A DNA stretch of 56,000 nucleotides from Adiantum capillus-veneris (taxonomy: Eukaryota; Streptophyta; Polypodiopsida; Polypodiales; Pteridaceae), in NCBI GenBank assembly GCA_014529385.2, contig CM043954.1, positions 94,757,247-94,813,246 of the forward strand. Reading direction: 5' to 3'. The position numbers and the translations under genes are program-made. This document shows, in pieces, positions 10,097 to 23,605 of the stretch. Under the pieces are notes generated by a model, which was not told the origin of the DNA, ran no database searches, and worked only from the letters and a program-made list of their open reading frames with translations. Numbering within the stretch: the first letter of the stretch is position 1; each line of letters opens with the position of its first letter.

Positions 10097-13000
10097 TGTG
10101 AACCTTTTCCAGATGCTCTATTTTTCGCAAGGGGTAAACAAGTTTACAAGATTTTGTAAAAAAACACGTGCAAAGGATTTGTGAGAAAAATAAAGGTGAG
10201 CCAGAGGCTAGGTTGACTACTCAATTTTCCTGCAAGAGAAACACATCTTGATTTTACAAGTCCAAAAACATGTAGATATTGAATATTAGTTACTTTCAAT
10301 GTAGCATCCAAAGTTTTGAAGAAGATATTGAGTAATAGATACTCCTAGTGTAAAAAGTTCACTTTAAATCGATCTCCCAAAGAGTATAAAAGTGACTATA
10401 TTGTTGAGAATTGTGTACTATCCTAAAAAGTATAATAAATGATATGGAGAGAAAGAAGTTTCTCAAAATAAATCCCCCAAATAAATAACTGGAAACTGTA
10501 GTTTGATTGTAAACTTTTCTATTTTTCCAAATGAGAATCACAACCCAAAACAATGCTTAGAAGCTAGAAAGCATATAGGTGCATTTTTCCCTCAGGTTTA
10601 TTTCTAAAGTCAATTTTTTTTCAATAAATTTTTCTTCAAAATTGTGTCTTCCCTACGCAATTTCCTAAGGGTCTAATGAGCCGTTGGCTATAATAAAAAA
10701 TGTGCTAGAGGAGGATGCGTGTTATGATGTTAGAGTACCAAAGTGTCCTCCTTGTCCGAATTCTTGGTTGACAGATGCTTCTCTAGGCCTTCTGAAATCG
10801 CATAAGGAGGACAAATGTTGGAGACAAGTGTCCTCGTTATAGGCTTACAAACATTTTAATGTACAATTAACATACAATGGTTGAAGACATAAGTAATGAT
10901 AGCTTGATGGACCTACTCTACCAATTCAAGCAGCTATCAAAGTTTGCCGATGTTACGAAAATATTGAGTGTTCCCTCTGAATTGGAGGGATTTCTTGAAG
11001 GCTTCCACAATGAAATTATTGAATATTTTTAGGTTTTTATTGACCTTACAATGGAGCACAAGGTTAGAAACTTTGTACACTTTAATATCATTTTTATACC
11101 AAGTAATTTAACAAAGAGCATAGGTTCAAAGAAGTTGGCATTACTCCAAGATGATTTGAAGAAGGTTCACTTATGAGTGGTATGGAATGTGTGGCTGTTA
11201 GATTTTGTGTGAAGAAATTTCATTTTTTATCTTATAAAGTCTCATTCTAATAGAGAAATGAGAGTCCAAGACCCTACAAATGGCAAGAGATGTGAATGTC
11301 AAATATGTTGAAGAAACTCCTGAAGATTTCAGAGAAGAAATAGAGAAATAAAAAAGTAAAGATTTTTTGGATGTGGCACATTTCAAGGTAAGGAACATCA
11401 CCAAGGTGAGGAGTCTATTCATATTCAAGAGGAAGACCTTGATCCCTTGTTGTGCACAACAACAAACTTGTCCACCTACAAGATAAACAACTAAGGAGTA
11501 TTTGTTACTACATGATATAAAAAATCTCTTAGATCAAAAACCCAATTTACACATTAAAATCCTCACGATCAACCTCAAATGTACCCAACCACCAAATGTA
11601 CCCAACTCACGATCAACCTCAAATGTACCCAACCACCAAATGCTCTTCTCTGACTACACTAAAGTTTTAGGTTTTTTTCCCTCTGCGGTATCAATATCTC
11701 TACTCATGAGGCTCTCTACAATTTTCTACCTTCACAATATCACTTTCATCAAAGTTGATCATAAAAATGGCTTACCCAGATGCCCTGGTATGTTAAAGAT
11801 CGTAGAATTTTATCATTGCCCTCTAAAAAGTTCTCAAGTCAAATTGTTGAAAGAGTGAAACCAGTGAAGTCTTTCTTCTTATCAAGATATATTTCACTAA
11901 TGTGCCATGACCCTAGAATTTATTGTGATTTTTGCATGCTAAACAACCGATGGCTTTGGTAGGAAGGAGCCCTTCACTCTTCATTAGGAAGAGAATGGGG
12001 TATAGGAGGGCCTCTTTATTTTCCATGAGATTATGGAGGTGATTAACATTTGGACGAATAGATACATGCTATGTGTGCAAGAATAATGGGTGTGTAAGAG
12101 AGGTGTAAGAATGGTCAAAGGATGCACTTTTTTTGCAAAAACGGGGGAGGAAAAATTTATGATTTTTGGCCCTCCATAACTCCTACATATGATCTCCAAT
12201 TTGAGCAGAGATTATAGATCTAGAATCTACATGCTAAGCTCTTTCCATAGATATGTTACATGATATACTTTTGCCCGTTTGATTTTAAATTTCATTTTGG
12301 GGGAAAATTTAAATTCAAATAAACTAGCCGTTTTACCTGTTTGAATTCAAAAGTTTTCCTTTGATTGCTTTCTCAATACTAAAGGTTTGGCTCCCTTAAA
12401 CTGCCAAATAAAGAGGCCCTGATAGACTCCATTCTCTTCCTAATGGATAGCTTTATGTTTTTATTGATGATCTTGAACAGCTTTTGGTAACCTACCCTAC
12501 TCATTCCAACTTCTTCCACAATGTATTTTATTTTATCCTTGTCCAATGTAGAACGTTGCAAGAATCCATTGATGCATTTCTTCCTAGCAACCCAAATCTT
12601 CTTTCATTCAATTTGTTTCCAGCAACAACAAGTGGAATCACTTCACAAAATTATTGTGGTGCACCTCTTATGCTTCCTTATGAACACTTTGGTTGAACCA
12701 AAAACCTAAGGTAAACACAAACGAAGATTATAGCACCTAGAGGTACCAACTTTCATGACAAAGATATCAATTTGAAAACTATATCATTTTTACCTCACTT
12801 CTTTGATTCTTTTGTTGAAATCTCCACCTCCTCACTTGAGACTCAATATTTTTCAGCTTCCTTTTATCTTTGTCTACACCCAAGCTCTATCCTTTTTCTT
12901 TTGACTATATTCAACAATGATTTGAGCTATTTTACATTCTCCTTTATTTCTTGAAGCTCATGATCAAGAGAATGATTGAACTATAGTAGAAAATGGTTTT

Positions 13001-13871
13001 TCAGCTTAAGAATGCCCCTCTCTAACTACAAGATTTTGTGTGTGCCTAATAGCCCTTTCATAGCATCCTACAAATCCCATCAATGAAGAGAAGTTGAAAA
13101 ATGGTGGGGTGCATTTAGTGATGGGTTCTATAGGGGACAATCCACCATTTGTCCATAGGTCAATGTGCTTATTTCCCTCTGATCTGGATACTTCAATGAC
13201 ATAAGGACAAGTTTCACAAAGCCTATTTCCTTTTTGAGAGGGGAATATACATCTTCCAGCTCAACATGGAGACGGTAGATACCTCTCTTACCAAGACTCA
13301 TGGTCAAATCTAGGATATGGGGAAGATGAGGCACAAAACATGCAGAGAAAGGATAGAATGAGGAGGGGAGAAATTTGAAATTTGGACCAAAAGAGAAAAA
13401 AGGTGCATTCTGAGGGATAACTTTTGGTAAAGAGACATATTACCATAAGATTTGAAAATGACACTTCATGTGGGGCCCCCAAAAAGTGACATCATGTGGA
13501 CCTAGTAAATTTCTTGTTCACATTTTCAAAAACTAAAAGTGTTTCTAATCTCTATTGTTTCTTACACGATGAATTCAAGACCTCAAACTTCTCCTAATGC
13601 TCCAAGTTTGCACCCATGTGGTCTAAATCTCAAAGGGGTCACCTAATAATTATGTGACTATCATGTTGTCGTGCCTTGGCACGTACATAGTGGGAATGAG
13701 TGCTAAGAGATTAATTATAATTGACTTTTAGATGCATGAGAATATTTTCCACGATATCCATATGCATTTATAACTATAAGTATAACATTCTACTGCATCC
13801 TAGCATTTATCTTAAGGGTAACATATTTTAACTTTATCGCTAGTGGGGAAAAAATATTGGTTCTTTTATTC
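10097..13871. other. Unassigned stretch without a supported gene
   Basis: A+T-rich DNA with only short chance open frames. The one structure I see is a 44-bp-period tandem repeat at 11562-11642 (two copies of a unit starting CTCACGATCAACCTC). No LTR pair, transposase motif or RNA gene was recognised. Confidence 0.4.
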
Positions 13872-14245
13872 TACTATCTCATTATTATCTCATACTCTAG
13901 ATAGATCCTATAGCTAATGTAATTCTTGATATAAATACCTTTTATATGTTTTTCATAATTTTCTCATATTTGTTTTTGAATATCTACTGGTAGGAGTCTT
14001 TTTTTATATACCTAGAAGAAGAGGAATCTAATCTAGGAGAAGTGGACAAGGCTTCAAGGGCCATCTTATAATTCAAATAAAATTAAGAGGAAGAGGGCAC
14101 ACACTTGTACTCACCTTTGAATTATGGGGATATCAAAGGATTATATTTTCCAAGGTGGAAGGGTTAGAAGACATTGAAAATATTATTCAATGGACAAGTG
14201 GGTGATGACTCAAGGAAATGGGGACTAACAAGCCATGTGGAGGTG
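13872..14245 (+). repeat. Direct repeat left of gypsy B, probable LTR part
   Basis: It aligns with 19336-19702 (shared ATCTCATACTCTAGATAGATCC, CCTAGAAGAAGAGGAATCTA, GGACAAGTGGGTGAT). The two copies flank the gypsy B coding region in direct orientation, as LTRs would. The left limit is set by loss of homology; no TG...CA ends could be fixed because the right copy is cut by another LTR at 19703. Confidence 0.6.
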
Positions 14246-15971
14246 CAGACTACATTCAAAAGGAAGGGCTATGGGACCTAGGGGAAGACACATAATTCCT
14301 CTCCACAAGAGTCCGAAGAAGATTTTGAATTTGACTCTCTCTCCTACTTTTTGCGGCGACCATTTCTCTCTCCTCTATTTTTAGTGCCACGAAATGGCAT
14401 AAGTATGACCCAAGGGGCTTAAATGGGGTCATTCATGGCTCTAAAGCACTCACACACAATAAAAAATCAGCACTAAAAAAAATTTCTAACTTTGTTAACA
14501 CCATCCCTAACTTTTCTACCCTTAAGGTAGCCACCTACATGGCTAGGGACATCTTTTGGGCCTAGTCACTTGGGCATCATGAAAAAAACCAAGGTGGTGG
14601 GAAGAAGGATTCATCATCACTGTACGATTAGCTTTAAAAAGGTTAATTGCAGCTAGCACTTAATCCCACCCTAATCAAGATTCACCTTCACCTATAAAAA
14701 GAGCCCTCTTCTTCCTTGAAATTCATTTAAGAGGGAGTGAGGGGATTCATTCCAAATTTACCTTTATCCCTACACTTGCCTTTGAGGAAGGCTAGCTGAA
14801 TTTGAAAGAATCCTCGTAAACATAAACTCTAGTCAAGGGCCGAAGTCTTCTATCATTTTCCGTCTTCATCAAATTGGCAAACTCTCTTGAAGGGGTTGAT
14901 AAGTAAGGTGTTTTTTTGCTTTGTTATTTTGTTAAGTTTTGTTTTTCGTCTCCAAGCCCAACCTATACCTCTATGTCTTCTACTACTTCTACCTCTACTC
15001 CTATCTCCATCTCTGTTGGGTCCTAATTGTTTCTCCTGAAGGAATTCAAGCAAAAACACTCTATTAAACAACCTTCTTGTGAAAAAATACTAGTGCACAA
15101 GGTACATCTCTCCCCGAAGTATCCTTATTGCCTACAGGTAAGAATAGGGCTTGGGAGGGAAACTTCTCTTCTGTTCACTTCTCTCATATCTGCATTTTTC
15201 ACATAGTAGAGTTATCTTAGATGAATAATCCACATGATGTGAATTTCTATTGCTTCCACTTTGTGCAATCTATTACAATTAATGTATGGATTAGCTATAA
15301 AATACACTTTCAACAACATATAGTGTTTCTTTGTAGCCCAGAAAGGCTCAATGAAATACTTCTTTCACCTCAACCCCTCATACTACCCCTTCTAGACTAT
15401 AACTTTTCTTTTGATATAAGTGTAGTTATCTTGCTATGAAAGAAGAGGATTTTTACACAAAATTAACCCTAATCACCAGACAAAACACCTATATCATAGT
15501 AAGCATTAAAATACATTTCCAAAGAAAAATTTGTAGCCTGTTTGGTTGGCAAAGATGAACTCTATTAACTCATCTATTAGCCCTAACTTATTACTCATGA
15601 TACGATACGACCATAACCTTGATGTTTTCATCTTTGTGTTTTTTATATATATCATTTTTTGTTCTTTATTTGTGTGTGTGAGTGCAACAGAGAAAGAGTG
15701 GGGATTATTTGATTGAACCTCCTTCCAAACCCTAGACTTCATGGAATCTATGGTATAACTCCTCCATGTAGTTGTTGGAGTTCTATCACAAACTCTCACA
15801 TCCAAAAGCCCGGTGCTTTCCTGGAAAGGCTGCAAGCTTCTCAACATATTCTTGGTGAACAAAGCATGAATCTTCTAGGATGAGAGTTTGTGGGTAACCA
15901 TGGGTGATCATGTGGAGCAACATGGTATGCATTTTGACCCAGCAACAATGTAACTATTTCAAGAATTTACA
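14246..15971 (+). mobile_element. Gypsy B leader region (rest of 5' LTR and untranslated leader)
   Basis: Non-coding. TATAAAAA at 14693-14700, followed by a GAGTGAGGGGATTC stretch, could be the LTR promoter. I found no primer-binding site matching a known tRNA end. The assignment rests on position between the direct repeat and the gag frame. The minus-strand open frame at 15506-15862 has no protein features. Confidence 0.35.
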
Positions 15972-17003
15972 ATGTTCAAGCAACAACAACATGCCATTGA
16001 AAGAAGGGATATTTCAGCAACAAAATCCATACAAGCGGTCATCAACAGAATGGATCAGTTCAATGGCAAAAATGTAATCAAATACTTGGGCAACTATGTG
16101 AAGGATATGGAGATGCATTGCGCATCAAAAGGTGAGATGATTCAAAGCTTTGAGCTAGTTGTTGCTCCAGAAATTAGAGAACATGTTAGGGCCATTAAAG
16201 ATGGGCCTGGGAAAAACTGGGAAGAACTCAAAGTAGCTTTAAATGAGGAATATTTCATGGAGTACTCTAAGACAGTGACCAAAAGGACATTCTTAGAATG
16301 GGTAGTCAAGCCAAAGCAAGGACTATCAATAATAAAGCTACTTAGGGAATTTGATCGTCGCTATGCACAACTGACCAAGACAGAAAAGGCCACACTAGAT
16401 GCAGAGAAGACATATCTTTTCTTACAAGCTACAAGTAAAGAGTTTCAAGAAAATTTGGAGCTTCTTCTTCAAGATAAATATGTTGAGCAAGGATCAAAGA
16501 CCGACTGGAATGAGGTTGAAGGTGATGTCTCACTACTTGCCAAACGACAAAGAAGAAGGGACAAGATGGTAGTAAGCACTACAAGTCCTTCCACCTCAAC
16601 TTTTTAAATTGGTAACTTGTCTACTTTTATAACTCCTAAGTTTGATGAGTCCATGCTAGATGAGCTTGTGAAGGGATTGCATGACTTCAAGGTGAAGCTT
16701 GCAAATCTTGAAGAAAAAGGCCCACCATTAGGGCCACTTTCTAGGCAAATACAACATCCCAAAGAAGGCTTTGTTAATAGATGTATTTGGTGTGATAGAA
16801 CAGAACATGTAAGAAGGGATTGTGATAGTTTTAGTGATGCTTTGACAAAAGATAATGTCTTTTTTAAGGATGGTAAAGTATACTTAAGAGAGATAGGCCT
16901 ATGGAAAAGCTTACAAAAGAGATTCTACATGAAGCAGAGGAGACAAAGTGCTTTAAATAAATGCTTTGAAAGCAAGGCTTTCACATTGAGCCACATGAGA
17001 TAG
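15972..17003 (+). pseudogene. Gypsy B: gag with CCHC zinc knuckle, broken
   Basis: Two consecutive open parts. The first (15972-16607) has a helical retrotransposon-gag core: GPGKNWEELKVALNEEY, WVVKPKQGLSIIKLLREFD and KTYLFLQATSKEFQENL. The second (16617-17003) follows a stop at 16605-16607 and holds a perfect CCHC zinc knuckle, CIWCDRTEHVRRDC, the RNA-binding motif of nucleocapsid. Order and spacing agree with a gypsy gag of about 340 residues. Upstream in-frame sequence suggests the original start was earlier than the present Met at 15972. Confidence 0.75.
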
Positions 17004-18140
17004 GATGTGTTGATCCTTGTATTGTAGCTCCTATGGCAATTTTTACAAAAGCTCATGTGCCTTGGAATCTGTGGCCTATTCTGGTTCCAAAGGCTCATTT
17101 GCCAAAGTTAGTAGATCTATTGAGTGAAAAGATCAAAATGGGGACTTTGGAGCCTTCTTGTGCTCCATACTCAAACAAGTGGTTCACAGTTCCAAAGAAG
17201 AATGGTGTTCTACACTTCATCCAAGATATGTAACCTCTGAACAAGGTGACAATTAGGAATGTAGGTACAGATCTAGTTGTGGATGAGTTTGCAAAGGCGT
17301 TTGTCGGAAGGTCAATCTACTCAATGGGGGACCTCTAATCAGGGTATGATCAATTTCAACTTTCAATAGAAAGCAGAGACTTGACAACAACCATGAAGAC
17401 ACATTTAGTTTTGGTAAGAATGTCTACCCTGTTTGCAGGGAGTAATCAACTTGGCTGCGCATGTGATGAATGGGATGAATAAGGTCTTACATGACTTTAT
17501 TCCTCAAATCACAATGCCTTTCATTGATGATTTCCCTATCAAAGGATGTGAACAAAGTGAGAAAGATGAAGCTTCGGATCTCAAGGGATGTTGCAGGTTT
17601 GTGGAAAATCACATAAATAATTCTGATAAAAAAAATTATAGGTTGGAAGATTTGAATGTTACTTTGTCAAGGAAACAGTCTATGTTTGGTGTCAATGAAG
17701 TGCTCATTGTGGGGCACATGTACGGGCCATATGGTAGGAAACCTTGTCCAACAAAGGTAGATCCCATCTAAAGAATTAAAGAAACATGCACTAGAATCAT
17801 CGAGGTTAGAAGGTTTTTGGGAGCATGTGTTTTATGTTATTTATATTCCACATTATGCACATGTAGTTGATCCTCTTTATCAATCTCTTAGAAAGAATAA
17901 AAAGCTTAAATGGAAAGAAGCACATGTAAAGCCATGAAAAAGCTAAAGGAGTTTCTCCAATCAACACCAACTTTGAGAACGGTAGACTATGAGTGTAAAA
18001 GGCCAGTAATTGTGATAGTAGACACCAGTCCTATAGGAATTGGATGGGAAATAAGGCAAGATGATGATGAAGGACACAGGTATGTGGTGAGATTTGGAGC
18101 AAAGGTATTGAGTGCTCGCCAAAGAAACTATCCATAGACA
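17004..18140 (+). pseudogene. Gypsy B: reverse transcriptase and RNase H start, heavily broken
   Basis: Pieces in order: KIKMGTLEPSCAPYSNKWF and VPKKNGVLHFIQDM (start of the polymerase, then a stop at 17231-17233), YSMGDLxSGYDQFQL, MPFIDDFPIKG (FIDD catalytic block) and VLIVGHMYGPYG. The RNase H begins VIVDTSPIGIGW, with Asp of the first catalytic position, and continues to VLSARQRNYP before a stop at 18135-18137. Several stops and frame changes lie at 17233-17560 and 17771-17910. The protease between gag and polymerase is not visible and seems lost, since only about 30 bases separate the gag end from the polymerase start. Confidence 0.7.
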
Positions 18141-19335
18141 AAGAGACAATTATGGGGCATCGTTAAAACCTTGAAAAATGGGAAAGAGTACCTAATTGGT
18201 GCACATGTGGTTGTAGAAACAAATTGTCTACTACCACTTCTTGGGATGATTACAAGCTGCTCAATGCAAGACATTTCTATGTTGCGGTGGATTGCCTACA
18301 TTAATTCCTTAAATCAGGAGTTTAAGAAAATTGGAGGTAAAGACAATAAAGTGGTAGATACTCTATCAAGGGCAAGGTATGAATATGAGTTCAAGATGAT
18401 TGACGAGGGAGATGATGTGGCCACAAAGTTAGATTCAATCTCTCATGTCAAAGGTAACAATGTATGCATGACTAATCCACTTGAGTTGTTCTTGAAAGAG
18501 CTTTATGGAGGTGATTGTCTTCTTATTGGAAGCTACTTGAGTACTCTAACAAAACAGGATGATTGGTCTGGACAAGAATTCAGGAGGATACGCAAGAAAG
18601 GAATTGGGTACTTTGTTAGGGATGGTTACTTGTGGAAGCATCCTAAAGAAAAAGGTATTACACCACAAAGGGTTATATGTAAAATAGAGACTCAAGTAAA
18701 GCTCATGAAAGAGTTTCATGAGAGTGTATGGGCTAGACACAGGGGTGTGTGGGCAACCTTCTCCAAGTTGAAAGAAAATTATTGGTGGAAGGGTATGTGT
18801 AAAGATGTATCTCATTTTGTAGAGTCGTGTGTAGCTTGTCAAATGTATTCAAATGTCCAACATCGTGATGGGTTGCACCCTACATATCCACTAGCCATGC
18901 ACTATAAATGGGTTGTGGATCTAGTGATAATGCCTTCAAGAATCTAGAAGATGTGATACTTAGTTCTTGCATGAGAAGAACTAACTAATCAAGTTGAAGG
19001 GCGATCATTAAGAGCTAAAACTATACAAGCTGCTATATGCAAATTCCTTCTTGATGAGGTAATTTTCCGTTATGGTTGTGTGGGAAAGACCACTGCAGAC
19101 AGGCGTGGACTGGATGCCAAGGAAGCAAGGGGATTGTTTTTGAGATTAGGTCAAGCTTTCTCTTACTACAACTTACAACCCTAAAGGAAATGGAAAGAGT
19201 GAAAGAAGGCATCCTCCTATCATCAAATCTTTGTTCAAGGCTTGCGAAGGAAGAGCTGTTGAGTGGCCAAAACTGTTGCCATATGATTTATGGGATGATC
19301 CTACAACACATAGCTCAGTAATTGGCTACAACATC
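18141..19335 (+). pseudogene. Gypsy B: RNase H tail and integrase, truncated
   Basis: The open part 18171-18947 carries the end of RNase H (TNCLLPLLGMI, then KVVDTLSRA) and an integrase zinc domain (HESVWARH followed by CVACQ). It stops at 18945-18947 just after the first Asp region (WVVDLVIMPS). The following ~390 bases, in changing frames, still show NPKGNGKSERRHPPIIK, which holds the expected catalytic Glu, and VEWPKLLPYDLWDDPTTHSS. Homology to integrase ends at about 19335, where the direct repeat begins, so the tail is missing. Confidence 0.7.
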
Positions 19336-19702
19336 ATTTCATTACTATCTCATACTCTAGATAGATCCTATAGCTAGTGCAATTCTTAATATAAATACCT
19401 TTTATATGTTTTTCATAATTTTCTCTCTTTTTTTTTGAATATCTACTGGTAGGATTTTATGTTTATATACCTAGAAGAAGAGGAATCTACTCTAGGAGAA
19501 GTGGAAAAGGCTTCAAGGGCCGTCTCTACAATTCAAAGAAAACTTAAGAGGAAGAGGATACACAATTGTCCTCACCTTTGAACTATGGGGATATGGACGG
19601 ATTATATTTTTGCCAACATGGAAGGGTTAGAAGACATTAAAATATTATCCAATGGACAAGTGGGTGATAACTCAAGGAAATGGGGCCTAATAAGCCACAT
19701 GG
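19336..19702 (+). repeat. Direct repeat right of gypsy B, cut by another LTR
   Basis: Partner of 13872-14245. It stops at 19702, where TGTCATGAAATC starts the gypsy C type LTR; in the left copy the sequence runs on as GGAGGTGCAGAC. Confidence 0.6.
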
Positions 19703-20910
19703 TGTCATGAAATCTAATATCTAACCAACCCAAATAATTTTCTCATATTAAATTGATCATTTAATGGGGAAGAATAAACGGGAACAAGGGCTAGTATATA
19801 GACATGTGCTTATGGATCAATTTGAACACGGGGCCAAGGTAAAAGGGTCCAAATGAGAGATGGTACGTCAAAGAGAAACTCTATCTAATGGAGCTTAAAT
19901 ACCTTAGGTTTATCTTCATTAAAGACCTCCAAAGGTTAGTGTTAAAAAGTCCTCTGATCTTAGGCAAGCTAGGGCTATGCTGGAGGTTGGAACTCGGACC
20001 AATCTTGAGGTGCTTGTCATGCTTGCTGACTAAGGTGCTTGTCGTGCTTGAGGTTCTAGGTCTAGGCTTGATGTGGGAACCTTCTCCAAGCTTGACAGAG
20101 TTGAACTTGAGGTAGGAAACTTGTCCAAGCATGAGGGGTTTAAAGTTTTCCAAAAGTCAACAAGGATCCCTACAAGGAGGGTGCGAGCCCTACAAGTAGG
20201 TCCAAGAGAGAGAACACACACACCCTCACACAAGGCAAGCCTAGTCCAAAAAGGCAACAAGGACACTTGTCATGTTCCTCTCCATGTTGCCCTCATAAGG
20301 TGCCTAAAGCCTATTGGTTGGCCTCTCAAGGGGTCCAATGATAATTTAGCTAATGAAATTAATTGTGTATACATTTATGAAGTCCTCTCTCTCAAAGGGG
20401 AAAGGGGGACACTTGTTTCAAGGCTAGCATGCTTGCTTGATATGCACTCTTCATGTGATTGGCTAGGCTTGAAGGGGTCCAATGAGGTTCCACCATGAGC
20501 TAGAAGAGGGGGTTGAACAAAGCAAGAAGGGGGATCTCTGGGAGGTATACCCCCCCCCCCCCCAACACACACACACACTCATTGTGTGAAGTGCAAATTG
20601 CAAGGCCTCCATCTCCATATCCAAGCTTGTTGAGAAGTTGAGAGCCCACACCAACACTCTTGACTATGGAATGCCAATCCAACCAACATCCATTCTTCAA
20701 TGCTTAAGCTCTCCATCTTCTTCATCTTCATTACTATGATATTATGCTATGCTAAGCAAGAAGAGTGATGATAAGTGAGGAAATATTTATTTCTCCTATG
20801 AATGATTCTTATTCCTCTTCCCTACCCTCATTACCCGCTAGATCTCTCCACCTTTGAAGGTGTTTGAGGCCTTGGGACTGAGGCTGGGGATGGTTAATGC
20901 GATAATTTTC
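19703..20910 (+). repeat. LTR of gypsy C family, isolated copy
   Basis: It starts TGTCATGAAATCTAATATCTAA, as do the LTRs at 33134 and 52167, and remains alignable to about 20910 (CCCGCTAG-TCTC, GAAGGTGT-TGAGG). It includes the segment CCTATTGGTTGGCCTCTCAAGG (20309-20330), the unoccupied version of the site where the hAT-like element sits in the other copy. No internal domain of this family follows directly, so it may be a solo LTR; the right end is approximate. Confidence 0.65.
20550..20579. repeat. C14 run and (AC)n microsatellite
   Basis: 14 consecutive C bases at 20550-20563 followed by an AC-repeat, inside the isolated gypsy C LTR. Confidence 0.95.
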
Positions 20911-20916
20911 ACACAC

Positions 20917-20982
<66 letters not shown>
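20917..20982. repeat. (GA)n microsatellite
   Basis: About 66 bp of almost pure GA dinucleotides. Open frames of Ser-Leu repeats on the minus strand here are only translations of this run. Confidence 0.97.
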
Positions 20983-20985
<3 letters not shown>

Positions 20986-22706
20986 CACATGTATACATGG
21001 TTTACCCAATGTGGGCTACGTCCCCGAGAAAGCAACCACTCAATGGATTTAGTACTTCAAGGTAGAAGTAGGCTACAAAGGGATTATACCCTTAATGAAA
21101 CTCCCGCCTTGCTTCACTCTCACCACCTCACACACACCTTGTTTCATGAACTTCCCAATCCATTTTGTGTGATGAAGAGGCCTCCTTTTATAGGACAAAA
21201 TGGCTTCCCTCTCTCATGAGAGGCAGCCGTGTGTATCCACTCTTGTGTAGACAAGTTCGAGTTGAATTGTCCCATGCTCCCATGTTGGGCCGCCCTTGAG
21301 AAGAAAAGTCCACCTAGAAATTTTCCATCGGCCATTGAATTTGTCCACCAACCAAAGACTTCTACCCAACCTTCACAAGCCATTGACTATCACGCCATCC
21401 TCCAACCGACCGTTTTCCGATCACTTTTTGACCGTCGTCTGGTGTGTGGGTTTGAATTTATGGTTTTTTGACGAGGTTGTTTCTTACACATGAAGGATTC
21501 CTCATAATGAGGGCCTTTGTTTTTCATCATGACTTGTGTGACCACCTTTCGGATGTTGTCCTACACCACAAGCCCTTTTGTTCTAGTACATTGCTGCTTC
21601 CTCTTTCCCTAATCATAATGTTGATGTGCAACACTTGCACTCTACACCTACCATTTGGCCACTCCTTCTATGTTCCTTTTCCAAAGGAAATTCAATGGGT
21701 ATCTTAAAGGATTCTACCAGACAACATTACCTTCTCTCCACCTATAGAACCTCATTGCTTCCTATTTTCTTGCACGTACTAATGATGTGCAACACTTTCA
21801 CTCTATGCCCACCATCTGACAAATCCTCCTCTTTTCCTTTTCCAAAGAAAAATCAAATTGTATCTTAAAGGATTCTACCTAGTTAAACTTTGCCTCAGAA
21901 GATTCTCTACTTTCTCTATCACTCCCTTCCTATTCCAACCTAGAAGATACCCTTAAAACTAATCTATTCCTTAGTAGGTTTTCTATGGACTTTCAATCAA
22001 AATCCCTCATTTTTTATTTTAATTGTCAAATATTTCACCAGTTTTGGCTTTCTAGATTGATTTGATGTTCTCTATCAAACAAAATCTCATAAAATACTAT
22101 TTGCCCATGTGAAGGATTATTTTTTCTCTTAAAGGGTGTCTCTTTATTGTTTGATGATAGTAGCAACCCATGATTAAGAAAAGACTCGACTTACCTAAGA
22201 TATTGTACCATGGACAACTTCATGACTTCATAAAAAAGAAAAAAAAAATTGGTGCTACGAGTTTCCCTGCCTGACATCTACCCTTCTTTTGTTGGGTGCT
22301 AGTTGTCTTCTTGCCCTGCCTCGTGCATCCTTCAACTATTTTTCCTTGTGGTCATCTGTGTAGTTGTCTGCCAACATCCATATTGTGCCCTCCCTTTCCC
22401 ATCTTCTCACAAAATCGGCATCTCTTGCGATTCAATTAATGATAAGCATTCCCAAAATTGTTTCCACATACGTATGAATGATCCCCAAGCTAGAACATTA
22501 AATTTAGAATATTCTAAAGAAGCTCAAATATATAGAAACAAAAGAGTTTTCATATATTGGTGCTTCAAAATAGAAATAACTACATAAAAAAGCATTCCAT
22601 ATCGCCCAAAACTGCTTGAGGACCACCAAAACTATCCAAACATGGATAAACCATCTACACAATTACTAGACCATATCTATAATTGAGAGCTTGGAATGCA
22701 TTCATT
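20983..22706. other. Unassigned stretch with a 160-bp direct repeat
   Basis: No supported gene. About 21618-21716 is repeated at about 21780-21879 (shared GATGTGCAACACTT-CACTCTA and TATCTTAAAGGATTCTACC). The rest shows no recognisable element. Confidence 0.5.
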
Positions 22707-23035
22707 GACATCTATCCATTGGTATATAGCATGCCATCCAATTCTTTATATTCTAGAATATTCCTTTTGTTGATGTGATAACTCCCTCTTATAAATGGAA
22801 TCTCTCCCCACATTTCAACTTCAGTGGGAAGGTCATAACTTTTACAAATAAACTCCAAATTTTTCAGAATTTGGGGATTTAGAACCTACTTTCTAAGATC
22901 TTTCCGATGATATGTTGGTTGATAGGGTTTTGACAAAGCATTTATGTACTTCACTAAGTTTCTCACTTTGGACAAGAGAGGCAAAGTCAAACCTCCTTAT
23001 AGGGCCCCTTTGATAGTCCAAGTTTCTTCTAATGT
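22707..23035 (+). repeat. Dispersed repeat, copy 2 (partner at 9802-10096)
   Basis: Direct alignment with 9802-10096; the left inverted arm found at 9661-9725 has no counterpart here, so this copy seems truncated on its left. Confidence 0.72.
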
Positions 23036-23605
23036 TTGTTGGTGGCTTTGGTGCACCATCTGGCGTTGCATAGCATGTGATTGAGTCCTATAATGCAAGT
23101 AAGTTTTATTATATATGGAAAGTTGTTAAAATATTATTCTTATAGTTTCTTCTTTGTATCATATCACTAGATTATTAGAATGATACCATTTTATACTTTA
23201 TCCCTTTGTGTTCACAAAATTTGGTGTTTACGTGAAGAGACAAGGTTTTGAGGCGACATGAGCAAGAAACCATATGCAGAGATGGGAAACACTCTATTCT
23301 TGGTTCATGATGAACCTGACAATACCCTTATTGCAATAGCACGCAGCCTCATCTCCTTATCGTGTCTCCATTGTAGTACCAAACAAGCTCTTATTTCTCC
23401 TTCTACTTTCCTTCTCCTACAAGCCAATCTCTACTCTCCAAAGACAGCCAAAGTATGAGATTATTAGATTTCAATGCCACAATATTGTAAAGGTGTAGAT
23501 GGTAAGTGGCTAGCATGAGAGTTCTTTAAATGATTCAGTTTTCAAGGTGGAGGATGAGAAAAACTTGCCAAGCATATTATGTCCTTGTATAACTATCCAT
23601 ACCTT
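23036..23605. other. Unassigned non-coding stretch
   Basis: No gene or repeat recognised apart from a chance 66-codon open frame. Confidence 0.4.

Noticed and set aside
15506-15862. 118-codon minus-strand frame
   Set aside because: No protein features; lies in the probable leader of gypsy B.
19698-21000. CATGG on both sides of the isolated gypsy C LTR as a target duplication
   Set aside because: The right CATGG (20996-21000) lies after the GA run, is not preceded by an LTR-like CA end, and the following bases do not continue the interrupted repeat.
20809-21035. Minus-strand open frames with long Ser-Leu repeats
   Set aside because: Translations of the (GA)n microsatellite.
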